Shown piece by piece: positions 27,140 through 40,017 of a stretch of 56,139 bases of DNA (position 1 is its first letter; every line of letters begins with the position of its first letter). Both the position numbers and the translations under genes were made by a program. Below the pieces are notes generated by a model. That model searched no databases. It was not told where the DNA came from and worked only from the letters and a program-made list of their open reading frames with translations. The stretch is from an uncultured SAR86 cluster bacterium (GTDB taxonomy: Bacteria; Pseudomonadota; Gammaproteobacteria; Magnimaribacterales; Magnimaribacteraceae): NCBI GenBank assembly GCA_902605935.1, contig CACLEI010000005.1:1-56139 (forward strand), given 5' to 3'.

Positions 27140-28241
27140 AAGGTAAATATACTTTACCTAAGAATACTTTTTCATTGCTTCCTGTAATTGCACTCATATT
27201 AAATTTAATATTATTTACTCTTTTATATGCTAACCAAGCAAAACAAATAGCTTCTATGTAATCTGGATTTAGCCCAAGTTTATCTGTTGAGTAACATTTC
27301 TCTCCTAAAAGGAATGATATCCTACTCATCAAAAATTTATTATGAACTCCGCCGCCGCATATATACATTTTTTCATTGATGATTTTAAGTCTCTTCAAAG
27401 AATTTGAAAGACTGCTTGCAGTAAGTTCTGCCAAGGTTGCTTGAGTATCACGAGGATCTATTTCTTGCTTAAGTTTCGTAAGACAATCTTGAAGCCAAGA
27501 TAAGTTAAAGTAATCTGGGCCAGTGCTTTTAGGTGGTTCAAGCGAAAAATAATTGTCTCTCATCATTATATTCAGTAAGTCATGATCTACAGTCCCTGAT
27601 TTTGCCCAATTACCTTCGTTGTCGTAGTTACCCATTTTATTTTTCTTTGTCCAAATATCTAAAAGACAATTTCCTGGGCCAGTATCAAAACCTATTAATT
27701 TTGCGCCACCTAATAAGGAAATATTAGTAATACCTCCGATATTTATTATTACCCTCTTCTTATTCTCTATAGCGAATACTTCTTTATGAAAAATGGGAGA
27801 CAAAGGTGCACCTTGTCCTCCTTTCGCAATGTCATCATCTCTAAAATTGGCAATAGTTTTTATGCCGAGCTGATTACTTATTAACTGAGGATTACCAATT
27901 TGAAGTGAAAAAGGAGGTATAGAATTAGGTTCATGTTTTATAGTTTGCCCATGCGAACCTATCGCTTCAATTTTTTCTTTTTTCAAACTGAGAGATGTAA
28001 TAAATTCTTCTACTCTATCGGAAAAAAATTCGCCTAGTCTTAAATCTAAATCTTTGATTAGAGTTTCGTTAAGCTCTTTAGATCTTGTATTTTTACTAAT
28101 TTCTTCCTTTAAATTACTCGGTATATCGTAATTCTTTAGTCCAATAATGTTCAACTCATTATCAGAAAACTCAACTGCTGCGCAATCTAAAGAATCTGCA
28201 CTAGTTCCAGTCATTAAGCCAATGTAGATTTCACCCGCCAT
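27132..28241 (-). CDS. anmK: Anhydro-N-acetylmuramic acid kinase
   Basis: This 369-residue kinase cleaves and phosphorylates 1,6-anhydro-MurNAc during peptidoglycan recycling. The ATP-site motif [15 protein letters not shown] opens the protein, [11 protein letters not shown] follows near residue 95, and [11 protein letters not shown] and [12 protein letters not shown] are family hallmarks. It overlaps the upstream M23 peptidase gene by 11 bases, so the two are probably co-translated. Muropeptide uptake could involve an AmpG-type carrier such as the one at 1604-2839. Confidence 0.95.
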   Translation of the reverse strand: MAGEIYIGLMTGTSADSLDCAAVEFSDNELNIIGLKNYDIPSNLKEEISKNTRSKELNETLIKDLDLRLGEFFSDRVEEFITSLSLKKEKIEAIGSHGQTIKHEPNSIPPFSLQIGNPQLISNQLGIKTIANFRDDDIAKGGQGAPLSPIFHKEVFAIENKKRVIINIGGITNISLLGGAKLIGFDTGPGNCLLDIWTKKNKMGNYDNEGNWAKSGTVDHDLLNIMMRDNYFSLEPPKSTGPDYFNLSWLQDCLTKLKQEIDPRDTQATLAELTASSLSNSLKRLKIINEKMYICGGGVHNKFLMSRISFLLGEKCYSTDKLGLNPDYIEAICFAWLAYKRVNNIKFNMSAITGSNEKVFLGKVYLPSK

Positions 28242-29535
28242 AAACTTCTCTTTGATTAATGAGATATTTATAGTTACTTAGTTCATTAAGGAGATTTTGA
28301 GATTTTTTTCTATAGTTATTAAGTTCTGAAGAATTAATGGGTGAGGCATTTGGAAATTTTACTTTAAGAGGGTCCGTGTGTTTCCCATTAACATGGAATT
28401 CATAATGCAGATGAGGCCCAGTTGCTAGACCAGTGCTACCTACATACCCAATTGTTTGACCTTGTTTGACCTTACGACCAACTTTTGTTCTGGAGCTAAA
28501 TTTATCGAGATGACAGTAACGAGTAACATAATCTTCAGAGTGCTTAATCTTAATTTCATTACCGCATCCTCCATTATATTCAGCAAATAATATTGTTCCA
28601 TCGCCAGTCGCTCTAATTGGAGAGCCTTTATTGGCTGCATAATCTACTCCTTTGTGTGCCCTTATTGTATGTAAAACAGGATGTCTCCTATTAAGATTAT
28701 ACTTTGAACTTATGTAACTTAATTTCACAGGAGATCTAAGAAATGCCTTCTTAACATTTTGGCCATCAAGATTGAAATACTCTGAAGTTTTTGAATCTAA
28801 GTCGTATCTTACTGCAATAAATTTTTTATCCCTATTATTAAACTCTGAAATAAGGATATCCCCGTCAATTGCTTTTTCTCCATTAATAATTATTTCCTCA
28901 TAGATTATGCTGTAACTATCACCTTTTCTTATGTCATGAGTAAAATCTATATCCCAACCATTGATGTAAGCTAAGTCCATTAATACACTGTCCGGGACAT
29001 TCTCCTTTAGACCGGATACATACATTGAATCTTCAATAATCACATGCTTAAAGACTTTAACCTTTTCGATTTTTGATACATATTTTGAAATTGAGTAACT
29101 ATCTTCGTTTCTTTCAGCTTTTATGCCACTCTTTATGTCATCAATATAAAACATCTTCAGTAGCTCTCCTCTGTCATTCATTAAGATCTTGATCTTATCT
29201 CCGACTTCAATTTTCGATAAAAGACTACTTTCTTGACTATTAATTAACTTGATTATGTCTTCTTGCAAAACTCCAAGTTGATTCAGAATTGTGAAGAGTG
29301 AATCATTTCTTTTAATTAAAGCCTCTTTTTCTATCGGGGGTATATCAATTTGATAGTCATCAGTAAGGGAACTAAGTGAAAGTGATTTTATGAGTTCAGA
29401 ATATTGATTGTCTTCAGTAAATTTTATATTGCCTAGTAGGCTGATAGAAATTATCAAAATCAAGCCAATCAAAAGAGTAAAGATATGCTTTCTCGGAAAG
29501 TTTTTTAAAACATTGATTAATTCTCTAACCAGCAT
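28231..29535 (-). CDS. M23 family murein endopeptidase (MepM-like)
   Basis: The protein has a basic N-terminus and one membrane helix (near KHIFTLLIGLILIISISLLG), a periplasmic region with a LysM-like/OapA-like segment, and a C-terminal LytM domain. Zinc ligands appear in RAHKGVDYAA (His and Asp) and GPHLHYEFH, so the domain should be active. It likely cleaves cross-links to allow cell-wall growth. I prefer the ATG at 29535; ATG 29565 or a TTG at 29580 would extend it into the tyrS promoter. It is divergent from tyrS. Confidence 0.88.
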   Translation of the reverse strand: MLVRELINVLKNFPRKHIFTLLIGLILIISISLLGNIKFTEDNQYSELIKSLSLSSLTDDYQIDIPPIEKEALIKRNDSLFTILNQLGVLQEDIIKLINSQESSLLSKIEVGDKIKILMNDRGELLKMFYIDDIKSGIKAERNEDSYSISKYVSKIEKVKVFKHVIIEDSMYVSGLKENVPDSVLMDLAYINGWDIDFTHDIRKGDSYSIIYEEIIINGEKAIDGDILISEFNNRDKKFIAVRYDLDSKTSEYFNLDGQNVKKAFLRSPVKLSYISSKYNLNRRHPVLHTIRAHKGVDYAANKGSPIRATGDGTILFAEYNGGCGNEIKIKHSEDYVTRYCHLDKFSSRTKVGRKVKQGQTIGYVGSTGLATGPHLHYEFHVNGKHTDPLKVKFPNASPINSSELNNYRKKSQNLLNELSNYKYLINQREVYGG

Positions 29536-29564
29536 AAAGTCGAATGATACCTTAAAAAAGGACA

Positions 29565-29570
29565 TATAAT
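29565..29570 (+). promoter_or_regulatory. -10 element of tyrS, near-leaderless
   Basis: A perfect TATAAT ends nine bases before the tyrS ATG. A start point at the usual distance would fall about three bases before the ATG, leaving essentially no 5' leader, and there is no ribosome site. The element lies in the short gap shared with the divergent peptidase gene. The -35 is weak. Confidence 0.45.
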
Positions 29571-29579
29571 AGAATAACA

Positions 29580-30770
29580 ATGAGCAAAGAGAACCTAGAA
29601 TTACTCACTAGAGGGACTGAAGAAATTATCCCTGAAGAGAGCTTTTTGGAGCAGATAAAATCAAAGAGAAAGTTAAGAGTTAAAGCAGGATTCGATCCTA
29701 CCTCGCCTGATTTACATTTAGGCCATACTGTACTTTTGAATAAGATGAAAATCTTCCAAGATTTAGGTCATGAAGTAATTTTTTTGATTGGAGATTTTAC
29801 TGGTCTTGTTGGAGATCCTTCGGGAGTAAATGAAACACGCCCAGTTTTAACTCAAGACCAGCTTGATAAAAATGCAGAGACTTACAAAGAACAGGTTTTC
29901 AAAATCTTAGATCCAAGAAAAACAGAAATCAGATTCAATTCTGAATGGATGAACCAAGTTGATCCTTCTGAATTTATTAAAATGCTTTCGTCTTATACGG
30001 TTGCAAGAATGTTAGAGCGGGATGATTTCTCAAAAAGATATAAATCTCAACAGCCGATTTCTATTCATGAATTTTTGTATCCCATTTTGCAAGGGTTTGA
30101 TTCCGTAAAATTGGAAGCGGACATTGAATTGGGTGGAACAGATCAGAAATTTAATTTACTTTTAGGTCGCGAAGTCCAAAAACACTATGGATGTAATCAA
30201 CAATCCATTATCACTGTTCCACTTCTTGAAGGATTGGATGGTGTTAAGAAGATGTCTAAATCTTTAGGAAATTATGTAGCTTTAGAAGATAGCCCTGATG
30301 ATATGTTTGGAAAAATTATGTCTATTTCCGATGATTTAATGTGGCGATATTTTTCTCTTTTGAGTTTTAAATCATCTGAAGAGATATCTAACCTGAAAGA
30401 TGACATTAAAGAAGGAGCTAATCCAAGAGATATTAAGTTTTTACTGGCTGAAGAAATAGTTGAGAGATTCAATAATGGTTGGGGTAGCAAATCAAAAGAC
30501 AATTTTATAAACAGGTTCCAAAAAGGAAATATTTCACAGGAGCTTGACGAAATAAATTTTGAAATCTCAGAAAATTCAGAGCTTTTAACTAGAGTATTAA
30601 AAGAATCAGAGTTGCTAAAGAGCACCTCTGATGCCATCCGGATGATAAAACAAGGTGCAATCAAAGTTAATGATGAAAGAGTTTCAGATCCTAAATTCTC
30701 ATTAAAAAAAGGCTCTTCGAATTTAGTGTTGGTAGGTAAAAAGAAAGCTGCAAAAATTAATATCAAATAA
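29580..30770 (+). CDS. tyrS: Tyrosyl-tRNA synthetase
   Basis: This 396-residue class I aminoacyl-tRNA synthetase charges tRNA-Tyr. The HIGH-type motif is HLGH at residues 46-49, KMSKS is at 224-228, and a C-terminal S4 RNA-binding domain includes [18 protein letters not shown]. The sequence around the HLGH motif fits the TyrZ-type branch found beside the rRNA operon in Pseudomonas. It is directly upstream of the rRNA operon, and no strong terminator separates them, so some read-through is possible. Confidence 0.95.
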   Translation: MSKENLELLTRGTEEIIPEESFLEQIKSKRKLRVKAGFDPTSPDLHLGHTVLLNKMKIFQDLGHEVIFLIGDFTGLVGDPSGVNETRPVLTQDQLDKNAETYKEQVFKILDPRKTEIRFNSEWMNQVDPSEFIKMLSSYTVARMLERDDFSKRYKSQQPISIHEFLYPILQGFDSVKLEADIELGGTDQKFNLLLGREVQKHYGCNQQSIITVPLLEGLDGVKKMSKSLGNYVALEDSPDDMFGKIMSISDDLMWRYFSLLSFKSSEEISNLKDDIKEGANPRDIKFLLAEEIVERFNNGWGSKSKDNFINRFQKGNISQELDEINFEISENSELLTRVLKESELLKSTSDAIRMIKQGAIKVNDERVSDPKFSLKKGSSNLVLVGKKKAAKINIK

Positions 30771-30785
30771 TAAAGAAAAACTTCT

Positions 30786-30812
30786 TTGAAACACCATATT
30801 ATGTTGTATACT
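30786..30812 (+). promoter_or_regulatory. rRNA operon promoter (P1-like)
   Basis: TTGAAA (30786-30791) and TATACT (30807-30812) form a sigma-70 pair with 15 bases between them. A GC-rich discriminator, GCGCTGCC, follows at once. Such discriminators mark promoters under stringent control by ppGpp and DksA, and dksA lies in this window. The spacing is short, so the exact -35 may be shifted by one base. The gap 30771-30972 holds only this promoter and the leader. Confidence 0.6.
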
Positions 30813-30818
30813 GCGCTG

Positions 30819-30844
30819 CCTTCGTTCGCGAAGGGGAGTTTTTT
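30819..30844 (+). other. Leader hairpin with following T tract
   Basis: CCTTCG-TTCG-CGAAGG forms a six-pair hairpin at 30819-30834, followed after four bases by TTTTTT. It sits just after the probable rRNA start point. It is not a standard terminator because of the spacer. The following AGTTTTTTAAAA could be a degenerate boxA antitermination site. Confidence 0.35.
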
Positions 30845-30853
30845 AAAAGTTTT

Positions 30854-30889
30854 AATAAGTAATTCGTGTGGGCGCTTATAATTAAGCGC
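30854..30889 (+). other. 5' arm of the pre-16S processing stem
   Basis: The 17 bases at 30854-30870 are perfectly complementary to 32553-32569 in the spacer after 16S, and the pairing extends further with wobble pairs. This is the long stem expected for RNase III cleavage of pre-16S RNA. An internal hairpin, GCGCTTA-TAAT-TAAGCGC (30872-30889), competes with its inner part. Confidence 0.8.
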
Positions 30890-30972
30890 AACTTACCAAA
30901 GTCAGTAATTAATCCATATTTATATAGATTAATAAGCTGATTTAGTGTCATTTTGGCACTTAATTCAAAATT

Positions 30973-32525
<1,553 letters not shown>

Positions 32526-32813
32526 AAATAAAATCGTTTTTTTGTAGGCGTTCACACGAATTACTTATTTATCTTTGATCTCTTAGGGATTCTAGATGCG
32601 TTTTTTAACATTTTTATAAGTTCAATCAAGTCATATCAAGAGCATTTATGTTCTAGATATGCAAATTAATTATTCATTAAAGGTTTTATTATTCTTTTAA
32701 TCCGAAACCTTATTTGAATAACTGCAAAGTAATTTGGCGTTTTTGTGTTTTTTAAAAACACATGTAGTAGATAGAAATGCTTGAAAATATCATTAAGTTA
32801 ATTGATGTAATAT
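32526..32813 (+). other. 16S-23S spacer without tRNA genes
   Basis: The spacer of about 288 bases contains the 3' arm of the 16S processing stem (32545-32569) and the 5' arm of the 23S stem (32802-32820, pairing with 35704-35722). Between them are only AT-rich sequence and small hairpins. I found no tRNA-Ile, tRNA-Ala or tRNA-Glu, and no arm motif such as GGTTCGA. Confidence 0.85.
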
Positions 32814-35711
<2,898 letters not shown>

Positions 35712-35774
35712 TATTACATCAAGTAATTTCTTGATATTGCCAAGTTGCTAATTAGATTGAATTTATAAGTTTAT

Positions 35775-35890
35775 GTCTGATGACCATAGCAAGAGTGAAC
35801 CACCTGATACCTTTTCGAACTCAGAAGTGAAACCTTTTAGCGCCGATGGTAGTGTGGTTGTGACCATGTGAGAGTAGGACATCGTCAGAC
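35775..35890 (+). rRNA. 5S ribosomal RNA
   Basis: The 116-base RNA has the conserved centre CGAACTCAGAAGTGAAAC and GCGCCGATGGTAGTGTGG. A terminal stem is formed by GTCTGATGA at the start and TCGTCAGAC at the end. It lies about 60 bases after 23S. No tRNA follows it before the terminator. Confidence 0.95.
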
Positions 35891-35902
35891 TTTTTTTAAA
35901 TT

Positions 35903-35935
35903 ACCCTTCTAATTTTTAATTAGGAGGGTTTTTTT
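35903..35935 (+). terminator. Rho-independent terminator of the rRNA operon
   Basis: ACCCTTCTAATT and AATTAGGAGGGT form a 12-pair stem (one G-U pair) with a TTT loop, followed by seven T. It lies 12 bases after 5S. Its right arm overlaps the last codons and stop of the convergent kinase gene, so one DNA segment serves as terminator and coding sequence. Confidence 0.9.
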
Positions 35936-36746
35936 CTGCCAATAATAGTGCACCAAGAGCGGAGGCATATTCTCCATTTTGCGGGAAATGTGGTGTAAAT
36001 CCTGTGATAGAAGCGGCTTCTTCAAGTGACTCTTTAAGACCATTAAAAGAAGGAGCTCTTCCAACAACTACAATTTGTTTAGCCTCGAACATCATTGCTA
36101 CTGATGTTGCTATCCTAGCGGCCGTCTGACCTACTAAGTTAACAATACCAGCTGCAATATCTTCCTTAGAGTAGCAATCTTCAATTTTAGTTATCTTCCC
36201 AAAGTTAACTGCTGTTGTAGAGGGAGGTAATTGACCTATGGGACCTGATACGACATCTTCCAATATTAAATCAACCTGATTTTTATTACCTTTTTCTGCC
36301 ATAGATGCGATTTCAAAAGGGTCACTAGTATCTAATAGCAGTTTACTTAAACCCAGAACAGTTCCTCCACCAACTCCTGTACCAGAGCAATGTGTGAATA
36401 TCCCATTTTGAGCATGAATACAAGCGGTACCTGATCCAGCACTAACTATAATTACTGAGTCTTCTTTATTTAATCCAGAAAGATTCATTGAACCCTCTCC
36501 TATCGCTTCTATTTCATTTATATGAATAATTGGAGTTGAATCTATTTCATCGCCTAACTCTAAATGTCTGCCACCAGTAACAGCCAAAAAACCCTGATTT
36601 GAATTAAAGTCTACATCAGGAAAGAGTTCCCTAATTCTTTGATGATCCAAATCTTTAGAGCTTAGCTCCATACTATGGTCTAACTCGTCACCATTTCTTC
36701 TAAGTGTATCTGTTACTGTAATACCAAAATCAGCCGATATATTCAT
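35916..36746 (-). CDS. Type II pantothenate kinase-like protein (CoaW/fumble family)
   Basis: This 276-residue protein has the actin-like ATPase fold of type II pantothenate kinases. It shows a phosphate loop near the start (ADFGITVTDTL), SAGSGTACIHAQ and CSGTGVGGGTVLGLSKLL near residue 120, and PSTTAVNFGKI, which parallel the staphylococcal enzyme. It would phosphorylate pantothenate, the first step to CoA. The first Gly-rich loop is less canonical than usual, so a related function is possible. The gene converges on the rRNA operon and ends in its terminator. Confidence 0.75.
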   Translation of the reverse strand: MNISADFGITVTDTLRRNGDELDHSMELSSKDLDHQRIRELFPDVDFNSNQGFLAVTGGRHLELGDEIDSTPIIHINEIEAIGEGSMNLSGLNKEDSVIIVSAGSGTACIHAQNGIFTHCSGTGVGGGTVLGLSKLLLDTSDPFEIASMAEKGNKNQVDLILEDVVSGPIGQLPPSTTAVNFGKITKIEDCYSKEDIAAGIVNLVGQTAARIATSVAMMFEAKQIVVVGRAPSFNGLKESLEEAASITGFTPHFPQNGEYASALGALLLAEKNPPN

Positions 36747-36817
36747 GGGGTATTCTATTAATAATGAGTTAGTATAAGCGAGGTTATTATTTAAAGGGGA
36801 ATATAGTAGGTTTGTAA

Positions 36818-37552
36818 ATGGATATAAGACAGATAGTTATGGTCTCAGCTCTAAGAGATCCAATTGTTAATAGTCTATGTGAGTTGTTTGAATGCGAAGT
36901 TGCTTTTAATGATCCTGGAGTTGGCCATTTTGGTCTTGAAAATGCCGTTATACCTATAGGAACAGATTTTCTAGAGGTAGTTAGTCCGAAGGAAGAAAAT
37001 ACAACAGCTGGGAGATATTTGGAAAAGAGAAATGGCGATGGCGGTTACATGATTATAATTCAAGTAGATGACTTTAAGGATTCAAAAGGCTTAGTAGAAA
37101 AGAATAATATAGGGGTTGTTTGGGAAACAGACCTACCCGAAGCAAAAGCTATACATCTTCATCCTAAACAAATGGGAGGGGCAATACTTTCTCTTGACTG
37201 GATGAATCCTAAGGAAAGTTGGAAATGGGCTGGACCGGAGTGGACAAGTCATATATCTGGACCTATTACAGGTGTAGATGGAGTTCAAATTCAGTCTGAT
37301 AATCCTGAAGCTATGTTTCAAGACTGGCTTGAAGTTTTAGGCAATCCCACATCAAGTAAAGAAAAGTTAAAAATATTTTTAGATGACACCTGGTTAGAAT
37401 TTATTTTGGATAGTGATGGAAGAGGTCCTGGGATTTCAGCTTTTAGCCTCAAGGCAAAAGATCACGATATTATTAATAAAAGAGCTGCAGAGTTAGGCTT
37501 TATAAGTGAAGGTATGATTTGTTTAGGCGGATTAAAGTTCTATCTAGTATGA
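36818..37552 (+). CDS. VOC family (glyoxalase-like) protein
   Basis: This 244-residue protein appears to be built from paired beta-alpha-beta modules of the vicinal oxygen chelate fold. QIVMVSALRDPIVNSLCELF and FGLENAVIPIGTDFLEVVSP form the first module, and the second lies near residues 145-244. It resembles members of unassigned function that act on small molecules with a divalent metal. No signal peptide is present. The stop overlaps the start of the lipidated protease gene as ATGA, which is an odd pairing of a cytosolic with an exported protein. Confidence 0.82.
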   Translation: MDIRQIVMVSALRDPIVNSLCELFECEVAFNDPGVGHFGLENAVIPIGTDFLEVVSPKEENTTAGRYLEKRNGDGGYMIIIQVDDFKDSKGLVEKNNIGVVWETDLPEAKAIHLHPKQMGGAILSLDWMNPKESWKWAGPEWTSHISGPITGVDGVQIQSDNPEAMFQDWLEVLGNPTSSKEKLKIFLDDTWLEFILDSDGRGPGISAFSLKAKDHDIINKRAAELGFISEGMICLGGLKFYLV

Positions 37553-40017
37553 AGAAAAGTATTCCATGCTTTTTAATGGTTTTTCTCTTGTCTTGTGGGG
37601 GTGGCGGCGGAGGCAGTTCGAGTTCTCCGGTTCCCCAAACTTCCACTGGAAGCGAAAGTACTCAAAGCACAAATACGTCCTCGTCTTCAACTTCCACAAC
37701 AACAACTACTAGTTCTTATAATCCTAATCTACCTACTTCAGGTTCAATTTCGCTTACCGGCAATTTTGATGCCGACAAAATGACCTATGAAGACTCCTCA
37801 GAATATAGTGATCAATATGGTTTAGGTCTAATCAACGCTTCATCTGCTTATGCGAGAGGAGCTACAGGAAGAGGTGCAATTATAGGTATCATGGATTCCG
37901 GCGTTGATACTTCTCACCAAGAGTTAAACAGCTCCAATAAACTATTACCGGAAAGTTATTTAGTCTATCCAGATAGATCACCAACAACTGATGAAAAACG
38001 ACATGGTTCTCATGTTGCAGGTATCGCCTTGGGCGAAAGGGATGGATCTGGAATACATGGAGTTGCATTTGATGCTCAGTTATTTTTTATCTCTATAGAA
38101 CTAGGAACTGCAGGTGATACTTATGACCCTGCAACTATTGATTCGTCAGTAGACTACACTGGAATCGATAATAGTTGGTCTCAACTTGAAGCTGAGTTTG
38201 TTTCTAAGGAGGTTACAGTTGTTAATGGAAGTTTTGGCTATCAAGGTAATATAAATGACTATACCGAAGAGAATATAAGGCAAGCATTTCCAAAGACTAT
38301 TGAAGTATTGGCACAATCACAAAAAGCAGATGAAAATAAAACAATTTTTGTTTGGGCGGCTGGTAATGGTGGCGGCTATGCAGATCAAGGAGTTGATTAT
38401 TCAAGTCCAGAGGTATTCGGAGGTTTGGCGTACCTACTACCGGAACTAAGAGGAAATACCGCTGCTGTTGTTTCTGTCGATGAGGATGGCTCTATAAGTA
38501 GTTTTTCTAATAGATGTGGTGTTGCACAAGACTATTGTTTGGCAGCTCCTGGAAATTCCATCTTGAGTGTATATGCTCAAGATGAACCCACAATTGATTC
38601 TTATGGAAGAGCTAGTGGTACTTCAATGGCAGCACCTCATGTTTCAGGCGGAATAGCTCTTCTCGCTGATTATTTTGATGGACAGTTAGGTAATACAGAA
38701 ATACTGCAAAGACTTTTTATTACAGCAAATAAATCAGGTATCTATTCAGACTCTGAAATTTATGGTCAAGGTCTAATGGATTTGGATGCTGCAACAAAAC
38801 CAGTAGGCACTGCAATGATCGCAACGGCCGGTGCATCTCTTTCTGCCTTAAATCTCAAAGAAGAGGGAAGTTATATAGGAATAGTAGGTCCAGCATTTGG
38901 TAATGTTATCTCTAAGAAATTAAGCAAGTTATCTTATGTAGTTTTTGATGAATTAGGTGCTCCTTTTGAGAGATCTTTCAATGATCGCATATTGAATAAC
39001 ATACCTAATATAAGTTGGCTGACATCTTTTCAACTCAATCCAAGTAAACGGGTTTATGAGAGATCAATTGCAATGAAAAATGGTTTCATTCAATTAGGCA
39101 TTAATGATGGTTATTCTCAAGAACATAATCTTCTATCTTTGTGGGCCGATACTGAGAATAAATTAGCCTATTTTTCATTTGAACAAAGTCTTACCCAAAA
39201 TAGTAAATTATTTTTTGGCAGCGGAACAAGTCCTAATACCTATCTTTCATCAAAAAAAGGCTTCAAATATAAAGGAATCCCTTTTCTGGAGTATTCATCT
39301 GATGGATCTTATGTTGGTATGGATATCGATATGCCTTCGAAAAAATCTATGCTTTTTTCATTTTTTCAAGGCTATCATCGAGATGGTAAAAGGTTCGTTA
39401 ATCAAATAGGAGATAGCAAAGGTATTCTTTTAGAGGTTAGAGATTATAAAGAAATGTCTTCAATCTCATATCAAGTAGGGCTCACAACAAATAATTCCAA
39501 TTTATTAGGCATATCTTCAGAAGGAAGTTTTGGACAGGCTGACAAATCTCTTACTTCTTTTATTGGTGTAGACTTCTTAAATAGAGTAAAAGACACTTTT
39601 TTTAAAAGTTCATTTCATGTAGGTATGACTTCTTCAACTTTCAATCAAATGGGAATGATAGAAGATATAGAGGACACATACTTCTCATCTTTTGATATAG
39701 GAATTTACAAAGATAATATATTCACTTACTCAGATTCATTAGGAGTGGAAGTGTATCAACCTCTGAGGTCAGAACGAGCTAATATTAATTTCTCTCTTCC
39801 TGTTGGCCGGACAAAGGACAGACAGATAGTCTTTCAAAACCTTAATCTAGATTTAACTCCTTCAGGAAGACAAATAAATTCTCAATTAGTTTATAACACG
39901 AAAAGTCGTAACCTCTCTTTCTTTGGAAAGATAGGTTTAGTGTCTAACGAATTTCATCAAAAAGAAAGTAGAGTGAAGCCATACTTTCAGTTCGATGTTG
40001 AATTGAACCTAGAATAA
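37549..40017 (+). CDS. Lipidated subtilisin-like (S8) protease with autotransporter-like C-terminus
   Basis: The 822-residue protein begins with a lipoprotein signal (MVFLLSC, Cys16). A low-complexity Gly, Ser and Thr linker follows (about residues 17-66), then an S8 protease domain with Asp116 in IMDSGVD, His152 in HGSHVAG and Ser359 in GTSMAAPH. The oxyanion Asn is in WAAGNGGG. From about residue 420 to the end it is beta-rich, with alternating residues ending FQFDVELNLE, like an outer-membrane barrel. Lipidated subtilase autotransporters such as NalP have this layout. I chose the ATG at 37549 over an upstream TTG at 37519. Confidence 0.85.
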   Translation: MKKSIPCFLMVFLLSCGGGGGGSSSSPVPQTSTGSESTQSTNTSSSSTSTTTTTSSYNPNLPTSGSISLTGNFDADKMTYEDSSEYSDQYGLGLINASSAYARGATGRGAIIGIMDSGVDTSHQELNSSNKLLPESYLVYPDRSPTTDEKRHGSHVAGIALGERDGSGIHGVAFDAQLFFISIELGTAGDTYDPATIDSSVDYTGIDNSWSQLEAEFVSKEVTVVNGSFGYQGNINDYTEENIRQAFPKTIEVLAQSQKADENKTIFVWAAGNGGGYADQGVDYSSPEVFGGLAYLLPELRGNTAAVVSVDEDGSISSFSNRCGVAQDYCLAAPGNSILSVYAQDEPTIDSYGRASGTSMAAPHVSGGIALLADYFDGQLGNTEILQRLFITANKSGIYSDSEIYGQGLMDLDAATKPVGTAMIATAGASLSALNLKEEGSYIGIVGPAFGNVISKKLSKLSYVVFDELGAPFERSFNDRILNNIPNISWLTSFQLNPSKRVYERSIAMKNGFIQLGINDGYSQEHNLLSLWADTENKLAYFSFEQSLTQNSKLFFGSGTSPNTYLSSKKGFKYKGIPFLEYSSDGSYVGMDIDMPSKKSMLFSFFQGYHRDGKRFVNQIGDSKGILLEVRDYKEMSSISYQVGLTTNNSNLLGISSEGSFGQADKSLTSFIGVDFLNRVKDTFFKSSFHVGMTSSTFNQMGMIEDIEDTYFSSFDIGIYKDNIFTYSDSLGVEVYQPLRSERANINFSLPVGRTKDRQIVFQNLNLDLTPSGRQINSQLVYNTKSRNLSFFGKIGLVSNEFHQKESRVKPYFQFDVELNLE

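Noticed and set aside
32526-32813. Possible tRNA in the rRNA spacer
   Set aside because: No T-arm or anticodon-arm pattern could be found; the hairpins there are short and AT-rich.
37519-37548. TTG start ten codons upstream for the S8 protease
   Set aside because: The ATG at 37549 begins a proper lipoprotein signal and forms an ATGA overlap with the VOC gene.
37595-37620. G-rich tract near the lipobox of the S8 protease, as a possible phase-variation site like that of NalP
   Set aside because: The longest pure run is only five G; GGT/GGC codons break it, so slippage is unlikely.
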